DNA from: Pseudomonadota bacterium
GTDB lineage: Bacteria; Pseudomonadota; Alphaproteobacteria; Caulobacterales; Caulobacteraceae
Assembly: GCA_963205005.1 (NCBI GenBank)
Contig: CAUJHW010000090.1
Location: 1-42,380 of the forward strand
DNA length: 42,380 nt
Direction: 5' to 3'
The position numbers and the translations under genes were made by a program. The notes below the pieces were generated by a model, which worked only from the letters and a program-made list of their open reading frames with translations, had not been told where the DNA came from and made no database searches. This document shows, in pieces, positions 7,690 through 16,880 of this stretch (positions are counted from its first letter, which is position 1; each line of letters begins with the position of its first letter).

Positions 7690-9465
7690 TTGGGTCGACT
7701 GCTGTACGCCGTCGCCGCCTCTGCGGCCCTTTGCGCTCCGGGTCTGACCATGGCCGCGGAGCCCCGCGCCGTGGTCCAGGGCGACATGGACCCGGGTCTG
7801 CGCAACACCATACAGAAGGTCATCGGCGACACTGACCGGCCGATCGAGAACCGCTTCGAGGCGCGCCGCCGGGCCCGCGCCGCCGCCGAGGACGCCATCG
7901 CCCTGCTGCGGTCGGAGGGCTACTACGCCTATCAGGTCGAGCCCGAGGTTACTGAGGCCGATCCGCCGCGCCCCATCGTCCAGATCGCTCCCGGCCCGCG
8001 GTTCGAGCTCAGGGCGCCGGCCCTGGCCTGGCAGGGAACCCCGCCCGATCCTCAGGCCCAGGCAGACGCCGTCGAGGCCATGGCGCTGAAGGCCGGGGCC
8101 CCCGGCCGGGCCGCCGACGTGATCGCCGCCGAAGGCCGGGTCGTCGCGGCCGTGCAGAAGCGCGGCTACGCCGACGCCGAGGTCGAGCCCCGGGAGGTGG
8201 TGGTCGACCATGCGGACAGGACGGTCCTGCCCACCTATCGCATCGCTGCCGGCCCTCTGGTCCGCCTGGACGGCCTGGATATTCAGGGGGAGGGACGAAG
8301 CCGCCCCGAGTTCCTGCGTCGCCTGGCGCCCTGGTCGCCGGGCGACGTCTACGATCCGGAGGACGTGGCCGAACTCGAACGGCGCCTGCTGGACACCGGC
8401 GTCTACGATGCCGCCACGGTGGCCCTCTCGCCCCCCGCGAGCGCCACGGCCGAGGGGCTGCGGCCGGTCGTGGTGAGCCTGTCGGAGCGCAAGCCGCGCA
8501 GCATCGAGGGCGGCGCGGCCTATTCGACCAGCGACGGCGCCGGGGTGAACGCCCGCTGGACCCACTATAATCGGCTTCGCAGGGCCGATACCCTGGCCCT
8601 GTTCGGCCAGGTGTCGGACCGTGACACGCGGGCCGGAGTGACCCTGTCGCTGCCGCACTGGAAGCGGCCGCAGCAGACCCTGAAGACCGGCGTCGCGGCC
8701 TACCGGATCGAGACCGACGCCTATGACGAGACCGGGGCCGGCGTCACCGCCGACGTGACCCGGCGCTATGGACGGACGTCCTACGTCACCGCCGGCCTCT
8801 CGCTGGATGCGACGCGGACCAAGGAGCTCAGGTCGGTCGCGCTGACCACGCTCGGGCGCGATCTGGTGACTGTGGCGGCCCTGGGCGACGTTCTGCTGGA
8901 CCGGTCCAACGATCCCCTGAACCCAACCCGGGGCTGGCGGCTCAGCGGGCGCCTCGAGCCGACCCTGATCACCGGCGACACCAACCTGCCGTACCTGCGG
9001 GTCGAGACCCAGGGCGTCTACTACCTGCCGCTGGACAAGAGCGCCCACACGGTCATCGCCGCGCGCCTCAAGCTGGGCCGGATCATCAACGGCATGGTCG
9101 ACCAGATCCCGGCGTCCCAGCGGTTCTACGCAGGCGGTGGGGGCTCGGTGCGGGGGTTCCCCTACCAGGCGGTGGGGCCACGGCTGGCCGACAACACGCC
9201 GAGGGGCGGCGTGTTCCTGCTGGAGTCGTCGTTCGAGGTGCGGCGCGACCTGACCCCGCAGTGGGGCGTGGCCCTGTTCACCGATGTCGGCGCCGTGGGC
9301 TCCAGCGGACCCATCGATCTGCAGGACCTCGCCGTCGGCGCCGGCGTCGGCATCCGCTACAACCTCGGCTTCGCCCCCATCCGGATCGACTTCGCCACGC
9401 CGGTTGCGCGCCGCCGGGGGGAGCCTGCGTTCCAGGTCTACGTCAGCATCGGGCAGAGCTTTTGA
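7690..9465 (+). CDS. tamA: Outer-membrane assembly factor TamA (BamA/Omp85 family)
   Basis: 591-residue outer-membrane protein of the Omp85 family. The first possible start after the in-frame TAA at 7651 is the TTG at 7690, with GAGG eight bases upstream. It begins with a signal peptide (about 22 residues, ending near LTMAAEP), followed by POTRA-type periplasmic domains to about residue 260 and a C-terminal surface-antigen barrel containing FYAGGGGSVRGFPYQ, the lid-loop VRGF motif of Omp85 proteins. The last residues, YVSIGQSF, end in the aromatic barrel-insertion signal. It is followed directly by tamB, its inner-membrane-anchored partner; together they form the TAM complex used in outer-membrane protein insertion and envelope lipid homeostasis. 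Confidence 0.92.
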   Translation: MGRLLYAVAASAALCAPGLTMAAEPRAVVQGDMDPGLRNTIQKVIGDTDRPIENRFEARRRARAAAEDAIALLRSEGYYAYQVEPEVTEADPPRPIVQIAPGPRFELRAPALAWQGTPPDPQAQADAVEAMALKAGAPGRAADVIAAEGRVVAAVQKRGYADAEVEPREVVVDHADRTVLPTYRIAAGPLVRLDGLDIQGEGRSRPEFLRRLAPWSPGDVYDPEDVAELERRLLDTGVYDAATVALSPPASATAEGLRPVVVSLSERKPRSIEGGAAYSTSDGAGVNARWTHYNRLRRADTLALFGQVSDRDTRAGVTLSLPHWKRPQQTLKTGVAAYRIETDAYDETGAGVTADVTRRYGRTSYVTAGLSLDATRTKELRSVALTTLGRDLVTVAALGDVLLDRSNDPLNPTRGWRLSGRLEPTLITGDTNLPYLRVETQGVYYLPLDKSAHTVIAARLKLGRIINGMVDQIPASQRFYAGGGGSVRGFPYQAVGPRLADNTPRGGVFLLESSFEVRRDLTPQWGVALFTDVGAVGSSGPIDLQDLAVGAGVGIRYNLGFAPIRIDFATPVARRRGEPAFQVYVSIGQSF

Positions 9466-9506
9466 GCGCGCCGGACGAAACGCCGCCGCCGCCGTTGCAG
9501 CGGCGG

Positions 9507-12500
9507 ATGAGCCTTCGCAAGAAGGTCTTCGTGGCCGTGGCCGCGCTGTTGATCCTGCTGGCCGCCGCCCTGGCCTCCACCCGCTATGTCGTGCTGATCC
9601 CGCAGGTCCGCCTGCTGATCGAGGCGCGCACCGACGGACTGAAGCTGGGGCGTTTCGGCCGACTGAAGATCGAGGGCCTGAGCGGCGATATATGGCGGGA
9701 CGCCCACGCCCGCCGGCTGACCATCCGCGACGAGAAGGGCGTCTGGCTTGAGGCCCGCAACGTCCACCTGTCCTGGAACTACGCCCAGCTGGTGCGCCGG
9801 CGCTTCGTGGCCACCCTGGTCGAGGCCGAGACCGTGCGCGTGCTCCGCCGCCCCACGCTGGAGCCCAAGGGCAAGGACCGGGCGCTTCCGGTCGCATTCC
9901 ACATCGACCGGGCGCGCACGCGCCTGCTGCTCGATCCGGCGTTCAGCTACCGGCGTGGCGACTATGACCTGGACCTGGCGCTGGACCTCGAGCGGGGCGG
10001 GTCGAGCCAGGGCAGGCTTCGTGCGGCCAGTCGCCTCCATGAGGGAGATCACCTCACCGCCGACTTCGCCTTCGCCAAGGCCGGGCCGCTTCGACTGGCC
10101 GCCGATGCGGAAGAGGCGCAGGGCGGGGCGCTGGCCGGGGCGGCCGGCCTGCCCCCGGACCGGCCGTTCAGGCTCTCGATCCTCGCCCAGGGTTCTGTCT
10201 CCGCGGGCGCCTTTACCGCCACGGCCACCTCCGGCGCCACGACACCCCTCTCGGCGAAGGGCGCATGGGACCGGCTCGGCGGTCAGGCGGGAGGTCGTCT
10301 CAGCCTCGCGGCCTCGACACTCACCCAGCCCTACGCCCAGCGTCTGGGCGGGGACCTCCGGTTCGGCCTCGCCGGCCGCAGGATGCGCGACGGCCAGTAC
10401 GCGCTGGACGCCCGTGTGCTGTCGGAGGGCCTGACAGCGCACGCCTGGGGGGCAGGCGACCTCGGCAAGATGACGCTCTCGCAACAGGGGATCCGGCTGG
10501 ACGTCCAGGCGCCATCGCTGAACCGGCTCGTGGGCGGGCCCCGCATGGGGCGCGCGCAGGTCGCGGGTCTGCTGCGAGGCAAGGCCGCGGACTGGCGCTT
10601 CGCCGGCACGACCGCCCTGGCGGACGCAGGCGTCGAGGGCTACGGGCTGGCCCGCGTCGCGGGGCCGGTCGAGCTTTCGGGCGACAAGCGCGGCCTGTCC
10701 GTGAAGGCCAGCCTGGCCGGCGCGGGCGGCGCAGGCGCGGGCTTCGCCGCGGCCATACTGGGCGGCGCGCCGACAGCCGTGATCGAAGGCGCGAGGCTGG
10801 CCAATGGACAACTGCTGCTGCGCCGACTGGACGTGACGGGGCGAGGCCTGAAGGTGCAGGCCAGCGGCGGGCGCGGCCTGCTGGGCGCGGTCAGTTTCAA
10901 GGCCCGAGCGCAGGTCTCCAACCTGACAGCCGCACGGCTGGGGGCTGCCGGGGCCGCGACGCTCGATGTGACCGCCTCGCAGTCGAAGGCCAGCGCGCCC
11001 TGGTCGATCACCCTGGACGCCCGCGGCGACCGTTTCGCGCTCGGGGTCGCTGAGATCGACCGGATGCTGGGCGGCAAGCCCAGGCTGCAGGCCAGGGCCG
11101 ACTGGCGCGAAGGCCGACTGGCGGTCGGCAAGGCCAGCCTGGACGGCGCGGCCCTGTCGGTGAATGCCGCCGGCGTCATGGAAAAGACGGGCGCACTCGC
11201 GTTCAAGGCGGACTGGAGCGCCACCGGACCGTTCCGAGCCGGACCCGTGGAGATCACCGGCAAGGCGCGGGGAACAGGCGGCGTCACGGGCTCGGTGTCC
11301 GCGCCGAGGCTGGACCTGGTGGCGGACCTGGAACAGATCGACATTCCCCGGCTGCCGCTGAAGGATGCCCGCCTGGTTCTGAGTTTCCTGCGGCAGGCGG
11401 ACGGATCCAGCGGCGCGGTCGCGCTCACGGCCGCCAGCGGCTACGGCCCGGCGCAGGCGCGGTCGGACTTCCGGTTCCCCGCGGGCGGAGTCGACCTTAC
11501 GGACCTGTCCATCAACGCTGGCGGATTCAGGGGTCAGGGCGAGCTGTCGCTGCGCAATCGCGGGCCATCGGCGGCCGACCTTTCGGTCGAGATCACACAA
11601 GGCGCCTTCCTCGAAGCCGGACGCGTGGCCGGAACGGCAAAGATCGTGGCCACGGACGGCGCAGCCCGCGGGATCCTGAACCTCCAGGCCGAGAACGTCC
11701 GGCCCCCGGGTTCGCCCGTCACCATTCGCAGCGCGCGGCTCAGCGCTGACGGGCCCCTGGCGCGGCTGCCCTATGCCGTGGACGCACGCGGCGCGTCCGG
11801 GCAGGGGGCGTGGACGATCAAGGGCGCAGGCGTGCTCACTGAGGCGGAGCCGGGCTACCAGTTGACCCTGGATGGCATGGGAACCCTGGGCGGGCGCGAC
11901 CTGCACACGGTGGAGACCGCCTCATTCCGCTTTGGCGGAGCGGACAAGTCCGCCCGTATCCGCCTCGCCGGATCGGACGGCGGGAAGCTGGATCTGGACG
12001 CGATCCTCAAGGGCGAGGCAACCGATGTGCGCGCCCGCGTGGCCTCCATGGGACTGAACCTGTTCGACTCCGACTTCGACGGGCGCATTGACGCCACCCT
12101 GGCTGTGCAGGGACGCGGCGCGAGGCTGGACGGAACGCTGGACGCCACACTCTCGGACGCACGGGGACGGGGGACCCCGGCGGCTCAGGGCATGGACGGC
12201 ACGCTGCGGGGACGGCTGTCCGACAGTACGATCACGCTCGACGTCGCGACCACCAACGGGCAGGGCCTGAAGGCGAATGCGAACCTCGTGCTTCCGGCGG
12301 AAGCCTCGGCGCGGCCGTTCCGGGTGGCCATCGCCCGGCAGCGTCCGATGCGGGGCCGCTTCTTCGCCGAGGGCGAGGTGCGGCCGCTGTGGGAACTGGC
12401 CATAGGCGGCGAGCGCTCATTGTCCGGCTTTGTGCGAACGGAGGGCGTCGTCGGCGGATCCCTGGCCCGGCCCGAGGCATCGGGCCAGGTCTCGGTGGAG

Positions 12501-13622
12501 CGCGGCAGGTTTGACGATGGCGCCAGCGGCCTGACCCTGCGCGACGTGGCCCTGAAGGCGGTGTTCAACGAAGGCTCGGTCAATGTCACCGAGGCCCGCG
12601 GTTCGGACGGGCGCGGGGGCAGCCTGAGCGGCCTGGGCCGGATCAGTCTGGCGCCGGACGGTGTCTCCAGCTTCCGGCTCGATCTCAAGGGCTTCCGGCT
12701 GATCGACAACGAGACGGCGACGGCCACCGCCACCGGCGAGGCCACTATCAACCGCGCCGCGGACGGCAAGGTGAAGTTGACCGGCGACCTGACCATCGAT
12801 CGCGCCGACGTGGCCGCCGACCCGCCGGTCCCGAGTGGCGTGGTCGCCATGGACGTGAAGGAAGTGAACCGCCCGGACGACCTGCCCCTGGCCTTTGCCG
12901 GGGCGCGCAAGAAGGGGGATGGCTGGGCGCTGGATGTGAAGCTGAAGGCGCCCCGCCGGGTGTTCCTGCGCGGCCGCGGCCTCGACGTGGAGCTTTCGCT
13001 GGATGCCCACGTGGGCGGGACGACAGCCAACGCCGACCTGACCGGGACCGCGCGGGTGGTTCGCGGGGACTACGACTTCGCAGGCAAGCGCTTCGAATTC
13101 GACCAGACCAGCGTCGTCTACCTGTCCAGCCGCCCGCAGAACATCCGGCTGCAGCTCGATGCGGTGAGGGAAGACCCGACGCTCACCGTGACGGTTCGGA
13201 TCCGGGGAACAGCGGCGCGTCCGGAGATCACGCTGGCCTCTTCGCCCAGCCTGCCCAACGACGAGGTGCTGGCCAAGGTGCTGTTCGAGAGGTCGGCCTC
13301 GCAGCTCTCGCCGGTAGAGGCGGCCCAGCTCGCCTCGGCGCTGTCGTCCCTGACGGGCGGGGGCGGTCTCGACGTGATCGGCAATCTCAAGAGCTTCGCG
13401 GGACTTGATCGCCTGGCCTTCGGCGGCGGAGATCAGACGGGCGTGACCGTATCAGGCGGCAAGTACCTGACTGACGATGTCTATATCGAGCTGACCGGCG
13501 GCGGTCGCGACGGCCCATCCGCCCAGGTCGAGTGGCGCATCCGCAAGAACCTGTCGATCCTCTCCCGCCTTGCCGGCCAGGCCGGCAACCGCCTCGCGGT
13601 GCGCTGGCGCAAGGACTACTAG
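9507..13622 (+). CDS. tamB: Translocation and assembly module protein TamB (DUF490)
   Basis: Very long AsmA-like/TamB protein, 1,371 residues from the ATG at 9507. It has one N-terminal signal-anchor helix (KKVFVAVAALLILLAAALA), then a long run of alternating beta-strand repeats that in TamB form a hydrophobic groove across the periplasm, and the conserved TamB C-terminal domain from about residue 1,050 (VRGDYDFAGKRFEFDQ, NDEVLAKVLFERS, ending RLAVRWRKDY). A TTG at 9462 overlapping the tamA stop is an alternative start that would add a proline-rich 15-residue cytoplasmic leader; the ribosome-binding evidence does not settle this. The stop shares the bases CTAG with the convergent phhA stop. 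Confidence 0.9.
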   Translation: MSLRKKVFVAVAALLILLAAALASTRYVVLIPQVRLLIEARTDGLKLGRFGRLKIEGLSGDIWRDAHARRLTIRDEKGVWLEARNVHLSWNYAQLVRRRFVATLVEAETVRVLRRPTLEPKGKDRALPVAFHIDRARTRLLLDPAFSYRRGDYDLDLALDLERGGSSQGRLRAASRLHEGDHLTADFAFAKAGPLRLAADAEEAQGGALAGAAGLPPDRPFRLSILAQGSVSAGAFTATATSGATTPLSAKGAWDRLGGQAGGRLSLAASTLTQPYAQRLGGDLRFGLAGRRMRDGQYALDARVLSEGLTAHAWGAGDLGKMTLSQQGIRLDVQAPSLNRLVGGPRMGRAQVAGLLRGKAADWRFAGTTALADAGVEGYGLARVAGPVELSGDKRGLSVKASLAGAGGAGAGFAAAILGGAPTAVIEGARLANGQLLLRRLDVTGRGLKVQASGGRGLLGAVSFKARAQVSNLTAARLGAAGAATLDVTASQSKASAPWSITLDARGDRFALGVAEIDRMLGGKPRLQARADWREGRLAVGKASLDGAALSVNAAGVMEKTGALAFKADWSATGPFRAGPVEITGKARGTGGVTGSVSAPRLDLVADLEQIDIPRLPLKDARLVLSFLRQADGSSGAVALTAASGYGPAQARSDFRFPAGGVDLTDLSINAGGFRGQGELSLRNRGPSAADLSVEITQGAFLEAGRVAGTAKIVATDGAARGILNLQAENVRPPGSPVTIRSARLSADGPLARLPYAVDARGASGQGAWTIKGAGVLTEAEPGYQLTLDGMGTLGGRDLHTVETASFRFGGADKSARIRLAGSDGGKLDLDAILKGEATDVRARVASMGLNLFDSDFDGRIDATLAVQGRGARLDGTLDATLSDARGRGTPAAQGMDGTLRGRLSDSTITLDVATTNGQGLKANANLVLPAEASARPFRVAIARQRPMRGRFFAEGEVRPLWELAIGGERSLSGFVRTEGVVGGSLARPEASGQVSVERGRFDDGASGLTLRDVALKAVFNEGSVNVTEARGSDGRGGSLSGLGRISLAPDGVSSFRLDLKGFRLIDNETATATATGEATINRAADGKVKLTGDLTIDRADVAADPPVPSGVVAMDVKEVNRPDDLPLAFAGARKKGDGWALDVKLKAPRRVFLRGRGLDVELSLDAHVGGTTANADLTGTARVVRGDYDFAGKRFEFDQTSVVYLSSRPQNIRLQLDAVREDPTLTVTVRIRGTAARPEITLASSPSLPNDEVLAKVLFERSASQLSPVEAAQLASALSSLTGGGGLDVIGNLKSFAGLDRLAFGGGDQTGVTVSGGKYLTDDVYIELTGGGRDGPSAQVEWRIRKNLSILSRLAGQAGNRLAVRWRKDY

Positions 13623-14497
13623 GCTATGGCCGCCTGCCGCCCTGCGCGGCGGGCATGGTCCTGGGTTCCCCGGGTCAGCACCCGGTCGGTGGGCAGCAGG
13701 CTGTCGACGGCCAGGTCGCCTGCGCGCGCCAGACTGGCGTAGAGCGCGCCGAAATCCTCCAGCGTGGCGTCCCGCAGGGCCGCCAGCGACGGCGCGACGA
13801 AATAGGTCTGCTGGAAGTCGTCGATCCGGTAGGTCGTGCGCATCACCCGTTCCAGGTCGAAGCCGATCCGATGGGGCGAGGGGGCCTCGAGGGCGAAGAG
13901 CGTTTCCGTCCGGCTCGAGACGATGCCCGCGCCGTAGATCCGCAGGCCCTGCGGTGTCTGCAGCAGGCCGAACTCGACAGTGTACCAGTACAGCCGGGCC
14001 AGATTGTGCAGCCGGCCCAGGCCCAGAGCCCTCAGTCCGCCCTGGCCATAGGCCTGCATGTAGTCGGCGAAGATGGGGTCGGTGAGCATCGGCACATGCC
14101 CGAAGATGTCGTGGAAGACATCGGGCTCGCGCAGGTAGTCCAGTTCCCCGGCCTTGCGGATGAACCGGCCGGCCGGGAAGCGGCGATGGGCCAGGTGGTC
14201 GAAGAAAACAGCGTCAGGGACCAGGCCAGGCGCCGCCACCACCGTCCAGCCTGTCAGCCGCTTCAGCTCCTTATTGATGCGCCCGAAGTCTGGGATGCCC
14301 GCGCCGTGCAGGTCCAGCGCCTCAAGCCCGCGCAGGAAGGGGTCGCAGGCGCGGCCCGGCAGAAGCGCGGCCTGTCGTTCGTAGAGTTCGAGCCAGACCG
14401 CATGATCGGCGTCGCTGTAGAGGTCCCAGCGCTGATCGACGGTCCAGTCGGGCCGCGCGCCGGTAGGGAGAGACAGGTCAGGAGCATCCGGGTTCAT
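13619..14497 (-). CDS. phhA: Phenylalanine 4-monooxygenase
   Basis: Iron- and tetrahydropterin-dependent enzyme converting phenylalanine to tyrosine, 292 residues, the usual size of the bacterial single-domain form. The iron ligands are visible: His129 and His134 in EPDVFHDIFGHVPML and Glu175 in YWYTVEFGLL. Other family stretches include FADYMQAYGQGG and the C-terminal FQQTYFVAPSL. It stands alone on the minus strand; no pterin dehydratase or homogentisate-pathway gene is adjacent in this window. It converges with tamB, the two stop codons sharing one CTAG, so there is no space for a terminator between them. Confidence 0.96.
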   Translation of the reverse strand: MNPDAPDLSLPTGARPDWTVDQRWDLYSDADHAVWLELYERQAALLPGRACDPFLRGLEALDLHGAGIPDFGRINKELKRLTGWTVVAAPGLVPDAVFFDHLAHRRFPAGRFIRKAGELDYLREPDVFHDIFGHVPMLTDPIFADYMQAYGQGGLRALGLGRLHNLARLYWYTVEFGLLQTPQGLRIYGAGIVSSRTETLFALEAPSPHRIGFDLERVMRTTYRIDDFQQTYFVAPSLAALRDATLEDFGALYASLARAGDLAVDSLLPTDRVLTRGTQDHARRAGRQAAIA

Positions 14498-14521
14498 GGA
14501 CCCAGAATGGCCCCTTTGACG

Positions 14522-14532
14522 CGGAAGTTCCG
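14522..14532. promoter_or_regulatory. Operator-like palindrome upstream of phhA
   Basis: CGGAAGTTCCG, a perfect 11-base palindrome with one central base, centred 30 bases before the phhA start codon. Its position is right for a regulator site, possibly amino-acid responsive, but no regulator gene is adjacent and the motif is short. Confidence 0.25.
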
Positions 14533-14574
14533 TCCGAACTCGCCCTGGAAATCTCAGTTTCGCGGATGATCCAT

Positions 14575-14589
14575 GCGCAGAACCTGCGC
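14575..14589 (-). terminator. Short hairpin at the end of hspQ
   Basis: GCGCAG, three bases, CTGCGC: a perfect 6-bp stem whose first base is part of the hspQ stop codon. No U-tract follows on the minus strand, so it is at best a weak or Rho-assisted terminator, or a 3' stabilising hairpin. Confidence 0.3.
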
Positions 14590-14918
14590 TAGTGGCCGAT
14601 CCCGTGGCGCAGGCGATACTGGCCCTCGTCGAAGGTCTCGAAGATCAGCGAGGCCTGCGGATGGCCGACCGGCTGCCCGGTGTCGTCCGGCAACAGGTTC
14701 TGTTCGGAAACATAGGCGACGTAGGCGCTTTCGTCGTTCTCGGCCAGCAGGTGGTAGAACGGCTGGTCCTTGTGCGGACGGATGTGTTCCGGAATCGAGA
14801 GCCAGTAGTCCTCGGTATTCGAGAACATCGGATCGACGTCGAAGATCACGCCGCGGAACGGGTACACGCGGTGGCGGACGACCTGGCCGATCGTGAATTT
14901 GGCGAGTCGCGAGTTCAT
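14589..14918 (-). CDS. hspQ: Heat shock protein HspQ (YccV-like, hemimethylated DNA-binding domain)
   Basis: 109-residue cytoplasmic protein made up almost wholly of the YccV/HspQ domain: KFTIGQVVRHRVYPFRGVIFDVDP at the N-terminus, then YWLSIPEHIRPHKDQPFYHLL and YVSEQNLLPDDTG, all conserved in the family. HspQ is a heat-inducible protein known in enterobacteria to influence DnaA stability and act as an adaptor or specificity enhancer for the Lon protease. It lies upstream of phhA on the same strand with a 91-base gap and is divergent from the ppx/gppA gene. A heat-shock-like promoter can be proposed upstream. Confidence 0.93.
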   Translation of the reverse strand: MNSRLAKFTIGQVVRHRVYPFRGVIFDVDPMFSNTEDYWLSIPEHIRPHKDQPFYHLLAENDESAYVAYVSEQNLLPDDTGQPVGHPQASLIFETFDEGQYRLRHGIGH

Positions 14919-14958
14919 GCCGTGAATTCTACACCGCCGTTCTGACTGGAAGGTGAAC

Positions 14959-14984
14959 GTAATGTCGCGGCGCGGTCACACAAG
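14959..14984 (-). promoter_or_regulatory. Possible sigma-32-type promoter of hspQ
   Basis: On the minus strand CTTGTG (14984-14979), 14 bases, CATTAC (14964-14959). The -35 resembles the sigma-32 core CTTG and the spacing is right; the -10 shares only the CAT core of CCCATNT. The predicted start gives a 5' leader of roughly 35 bases. Offered because HspQ belongs to a heat-shock family. Confidence 0.22.
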
Positions 14985-14991
14985 CGTCGTC

Positions 14992-15020
14992 TTCCGGCCG
15001 GCCCCGCCGCTTGCTACAGT
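14992..15020 (+). promoter_or_regulatory. Candidate promoter of the ppx/gppA-rlmE operon
   Basis: TTCCGGC at 14992-14998, 14 bases, GCTACAGT at 15013-15020. The -10 matches GCTANAWC at six of eight positions. The predicted start near 15027 lies downstream of the GTG at 14953 and so favours the ATG at 15079 as the translation start. Confidence 0.4.
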
Positions 15021-15078
15021 CGCCGCGAAATCAGGCGCGCCAGATGTGCGCGCGTCTGCGCAGGACGAAAGACAGTCC

Positions 15079-16167
15079 ATGAATGAGGCGCCGCGTGCGC
15101 CCGGACCCGCGAGCCGTGGTCCGGAGAAGTCTGCGGGCGAACAGCCCTGCTATGCGGCCCTGGACCTGGGGACCAACAACTGCCGCCTGCTGATCGCCAC
15201 GCCCAGCTACGGGGGGTTTCGCGTGGTCGAGGCCTATTCGCGGATCGTGCGGCTTGGCGAGGGGCTCTCGCAGAGCGGGCGGCTGTCGGAAGAAGCCATG
15301 GATCGCGCTCTTGCGGCCCTGAAGGTCAGCGGAGAGAAGGTGCGCCGGCGACGGGTGGTGAAGTTCCGCGCCATCGCCACCCAGGCCTGCCGGATCGCCG
15401 AGAATGGCCAGGCCTTCGTGAACCGCGTCGCCAACGAGACCGGCGTGAAGCTGCAGATCATCACGCCCCAGGAAGAGGCCAAGCTGTCGGTCACCGGCTG
15501 TCTCAACCTGCTGGACTATCGCCAGGACGCCGCCCTTGTCGTGGATGTGGGCGGCGGCTCCACCGAACTGTCGTGGGTCGACCTCAAGGCCGCGACGCCC
15601 GGCGCCCCGCCTCCGGTGCGGGCCTGGCTCTCCGTCCCCATCGGCGTCGTGACCCTGGCCGAGCGGTTCCCGGAGGGGGAAGTCGCCACCGAAAGCTGGT
15701 TCCGCGAGATGGTCGAGCATGTGAAGGCGCAGATCTCCGCGTTCCGGCGGGCCGACCCCATGAAACCCGTCTTCGAGGCGGACCGCGCGCATCTGGTCGG
15801 CACATCCGGGGCGATTACCAGCCTGGCCGGCATGCACCTGCGGCTGCCACGCTACGACCGTAACCGGGTCGACGGCATCTGGATGACCCGCCAGCAGTGC
15901 GAGGCCGCGGCCGGAACCCTGCTGGCGCTCAATGCGTCCGAGCGGGCCGCCCAGCCCTGCATCGGCCCGGACCGCTCGGATCTGGTCCTGGCGGGCGCCG
16001 CCATCCTGCAGGCCGTGCAGGAACTCTGGCCGTGCAACCGTGTCCGGGTCGCCGACCGTGGGCTGCGGGAAGGGATCCTGCTGTCGCTGATGTCCGAACG
16101 GGGGCAAGGTCGTCGTCGCAAGCGCCGCCGCGGGCGGGGCGCCTCCAGACACAACGGGTCCGAATGA
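15079..16167 (+). CDS. Ppx/GppA family phosphatase
   Basis: 362-residue member of the exopolyphosphatase/guanosine pentaphosphate phosphatase family (ASKHA fold), degrading polyphosphate and/or pppGpp. The N-terminal phosphate-binding motif is YAALDLGTNNCRLLIA, followed by IATQACRIAENG and the second phosphate loop VVDVGGGSTELSW. The start is placed at the ATG at 15079 because the family motif begins about 25 residues later and the candidate promoter is just upstream; the frame is open to 14953. The C-terminus is a very basic tail of Arg/Lys (RRRKRRRGRG). The HD-type C-terminal domain of long Ppx proteins is absent, typical of the short alphaproteobacterial form. The stop overlaps the rlmE start. 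Confidence 0.88.
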   Translation: MNEAPRAPGPASRGPEKSAGEQPCYAALDLGTNNCRLLIATPSYGGFRVVEAYSRIVRLGEGLSQSGRLSEEAMDRALAALKVSGEKVRRRRVVKFRAIATQACRIAENGQAFVNRVANETGVKLQIITPQEEAKLSVTGCLNLLDYRQDAALVVDVGGGSTELSWVDLKAATPGAPPPVRAWLSVPIGVVTLAERFPEGEVATESWFREMVEHVKAQISAFRRADPMKPVFEADRAHLVGTSGAITSLAGMHLRLPRYDRNRVDGIWMTRQQCEAAAGTLLALNASERAAQPCIGPDRSDLVLAGAAILQAVQELWPCNRVRVADRGLREGILLSLMSERGQGRRRKRRRGRGASRHNGSE

Positions 16168-16880
16168 GCGAACCACCGACCCCGCCGCCGCGCAAACGGA
16201 TGGTCAAGCTGCCCACCGGCGGCCAGGAGGGCGGCCGCGGCAAGCCCGCGCGCCTGAAGACCGCCAAGCAGCGAACGCCGTCGCAGCAGGCCTGGCTGTC
16301 GCGCCAGGTGAATGACCCGTTCTCGGCCAAGGCCCGGGCCATGGGCTACCGCAGCCGCGCGGCCTTCAAGATCACCGAGATCGACGACCGGTTCCATTTC
16401 CTGAAGCCTGGCGCACGGGTGGTGGACCTGGGCCTGGCCCCGGGCGGCTGGACCCAGATCGCGATCCTGCGCGGCGTCACCCAGATCGTCGGCGTCGACC
16501 TGCTGCCGGTGGATCCCCTGCCGCCGGCGAAGATCGTCCAGATGGACTTCACCGATCCGGAATGCCCGCCGCTGCTGATCGAGCTGCTGGGGGGCGCCCC
16601 TGACGTGGTGCTCTCGGACATGGCGCCCAATACCGTCGGTCACCGCGAGACCGATCACCTTCGGATCGTCGGGCTCATCGAGGCGGCGATCGTGTTCGCG
16701 CTCGAGGTGCTCAAGCCCGGCGGGACCTTCGTCGCCAAGTCCTTTCAGGGCGGCGGCTCGGACCAGCTGATCGCCCATCTGAAGCGCCACTTCACCGATG
16801 TGAAGAACGTCAAGCCCAAGGCCAGCCGTCAGGACTCCTCTGAAGTCTTCCTCGTGGCGACGGGCTTCAAGGGACGCTAG
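16164..16880 (+). CDS. rlmE: 23S rRNA (uridine-2'-O)-methyltransferase RlmE (FtsJ/RrmJ)
   Basis: SAM-dependent methyltransferase that 2'-O-methylates U2552 of 23S rRNA in the 50S subunit. The start at 16164 overlaps the preceding stop (ATGA), giving 238 residues. The SAM-binding motif is VVDLGLAPGGWTQIA and the catalytic K-D-K-E tetrad is complete: Lys69 (RAAFK), Asp152 (SDMAP), Lys192 (FVAKSFQG), Glu227 (SSEVFLVA). A basic, proline-rich N-terminal extension of about 45 residues precedes the core and is longer than in E. coli; such extensions are common in alphaproteobacteria. It is co-transcribed with the Ppx/GppA phosphatase and overlaps the convergent LysR gene by 14 bases. Confidence 0.95.
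   Translation: MSEPPTPPPRKRMVKLPTGGQEGGRGKPARLKTAKQRTPSQQAWLSRQVNDPFSAKARAMGYRSRAAFKITEIDDRFHFLKPGARVVDLGLAPGGWTQIAILRGVTQIVGVDLLPVDPLPPAKIVQMDFTDPECPPLLIELLGGAPDVVLSDMAPNTVGHRETDHLRIVGLIEAAIVFALEVLKPGGTFVAKSFQGGGSDQLIAHLKRHFTDVKNVKPKASRQDSSEVFLVATGFKGR

Noticed and set aside
7504..9897. A 797-codon minus-strand open frame opposite tamA
   Set aside because: Low-complexity Arg/Gly/Ala composition and no motifs; tamA on the other strand has a signal peptide, POTRA region and barrel.
9438..11906. An 822-codon minus-strand open frame opposite tamB
   Set aside because: An antisense shadow of tamB caused by high GC; no conserved domain or start signal.
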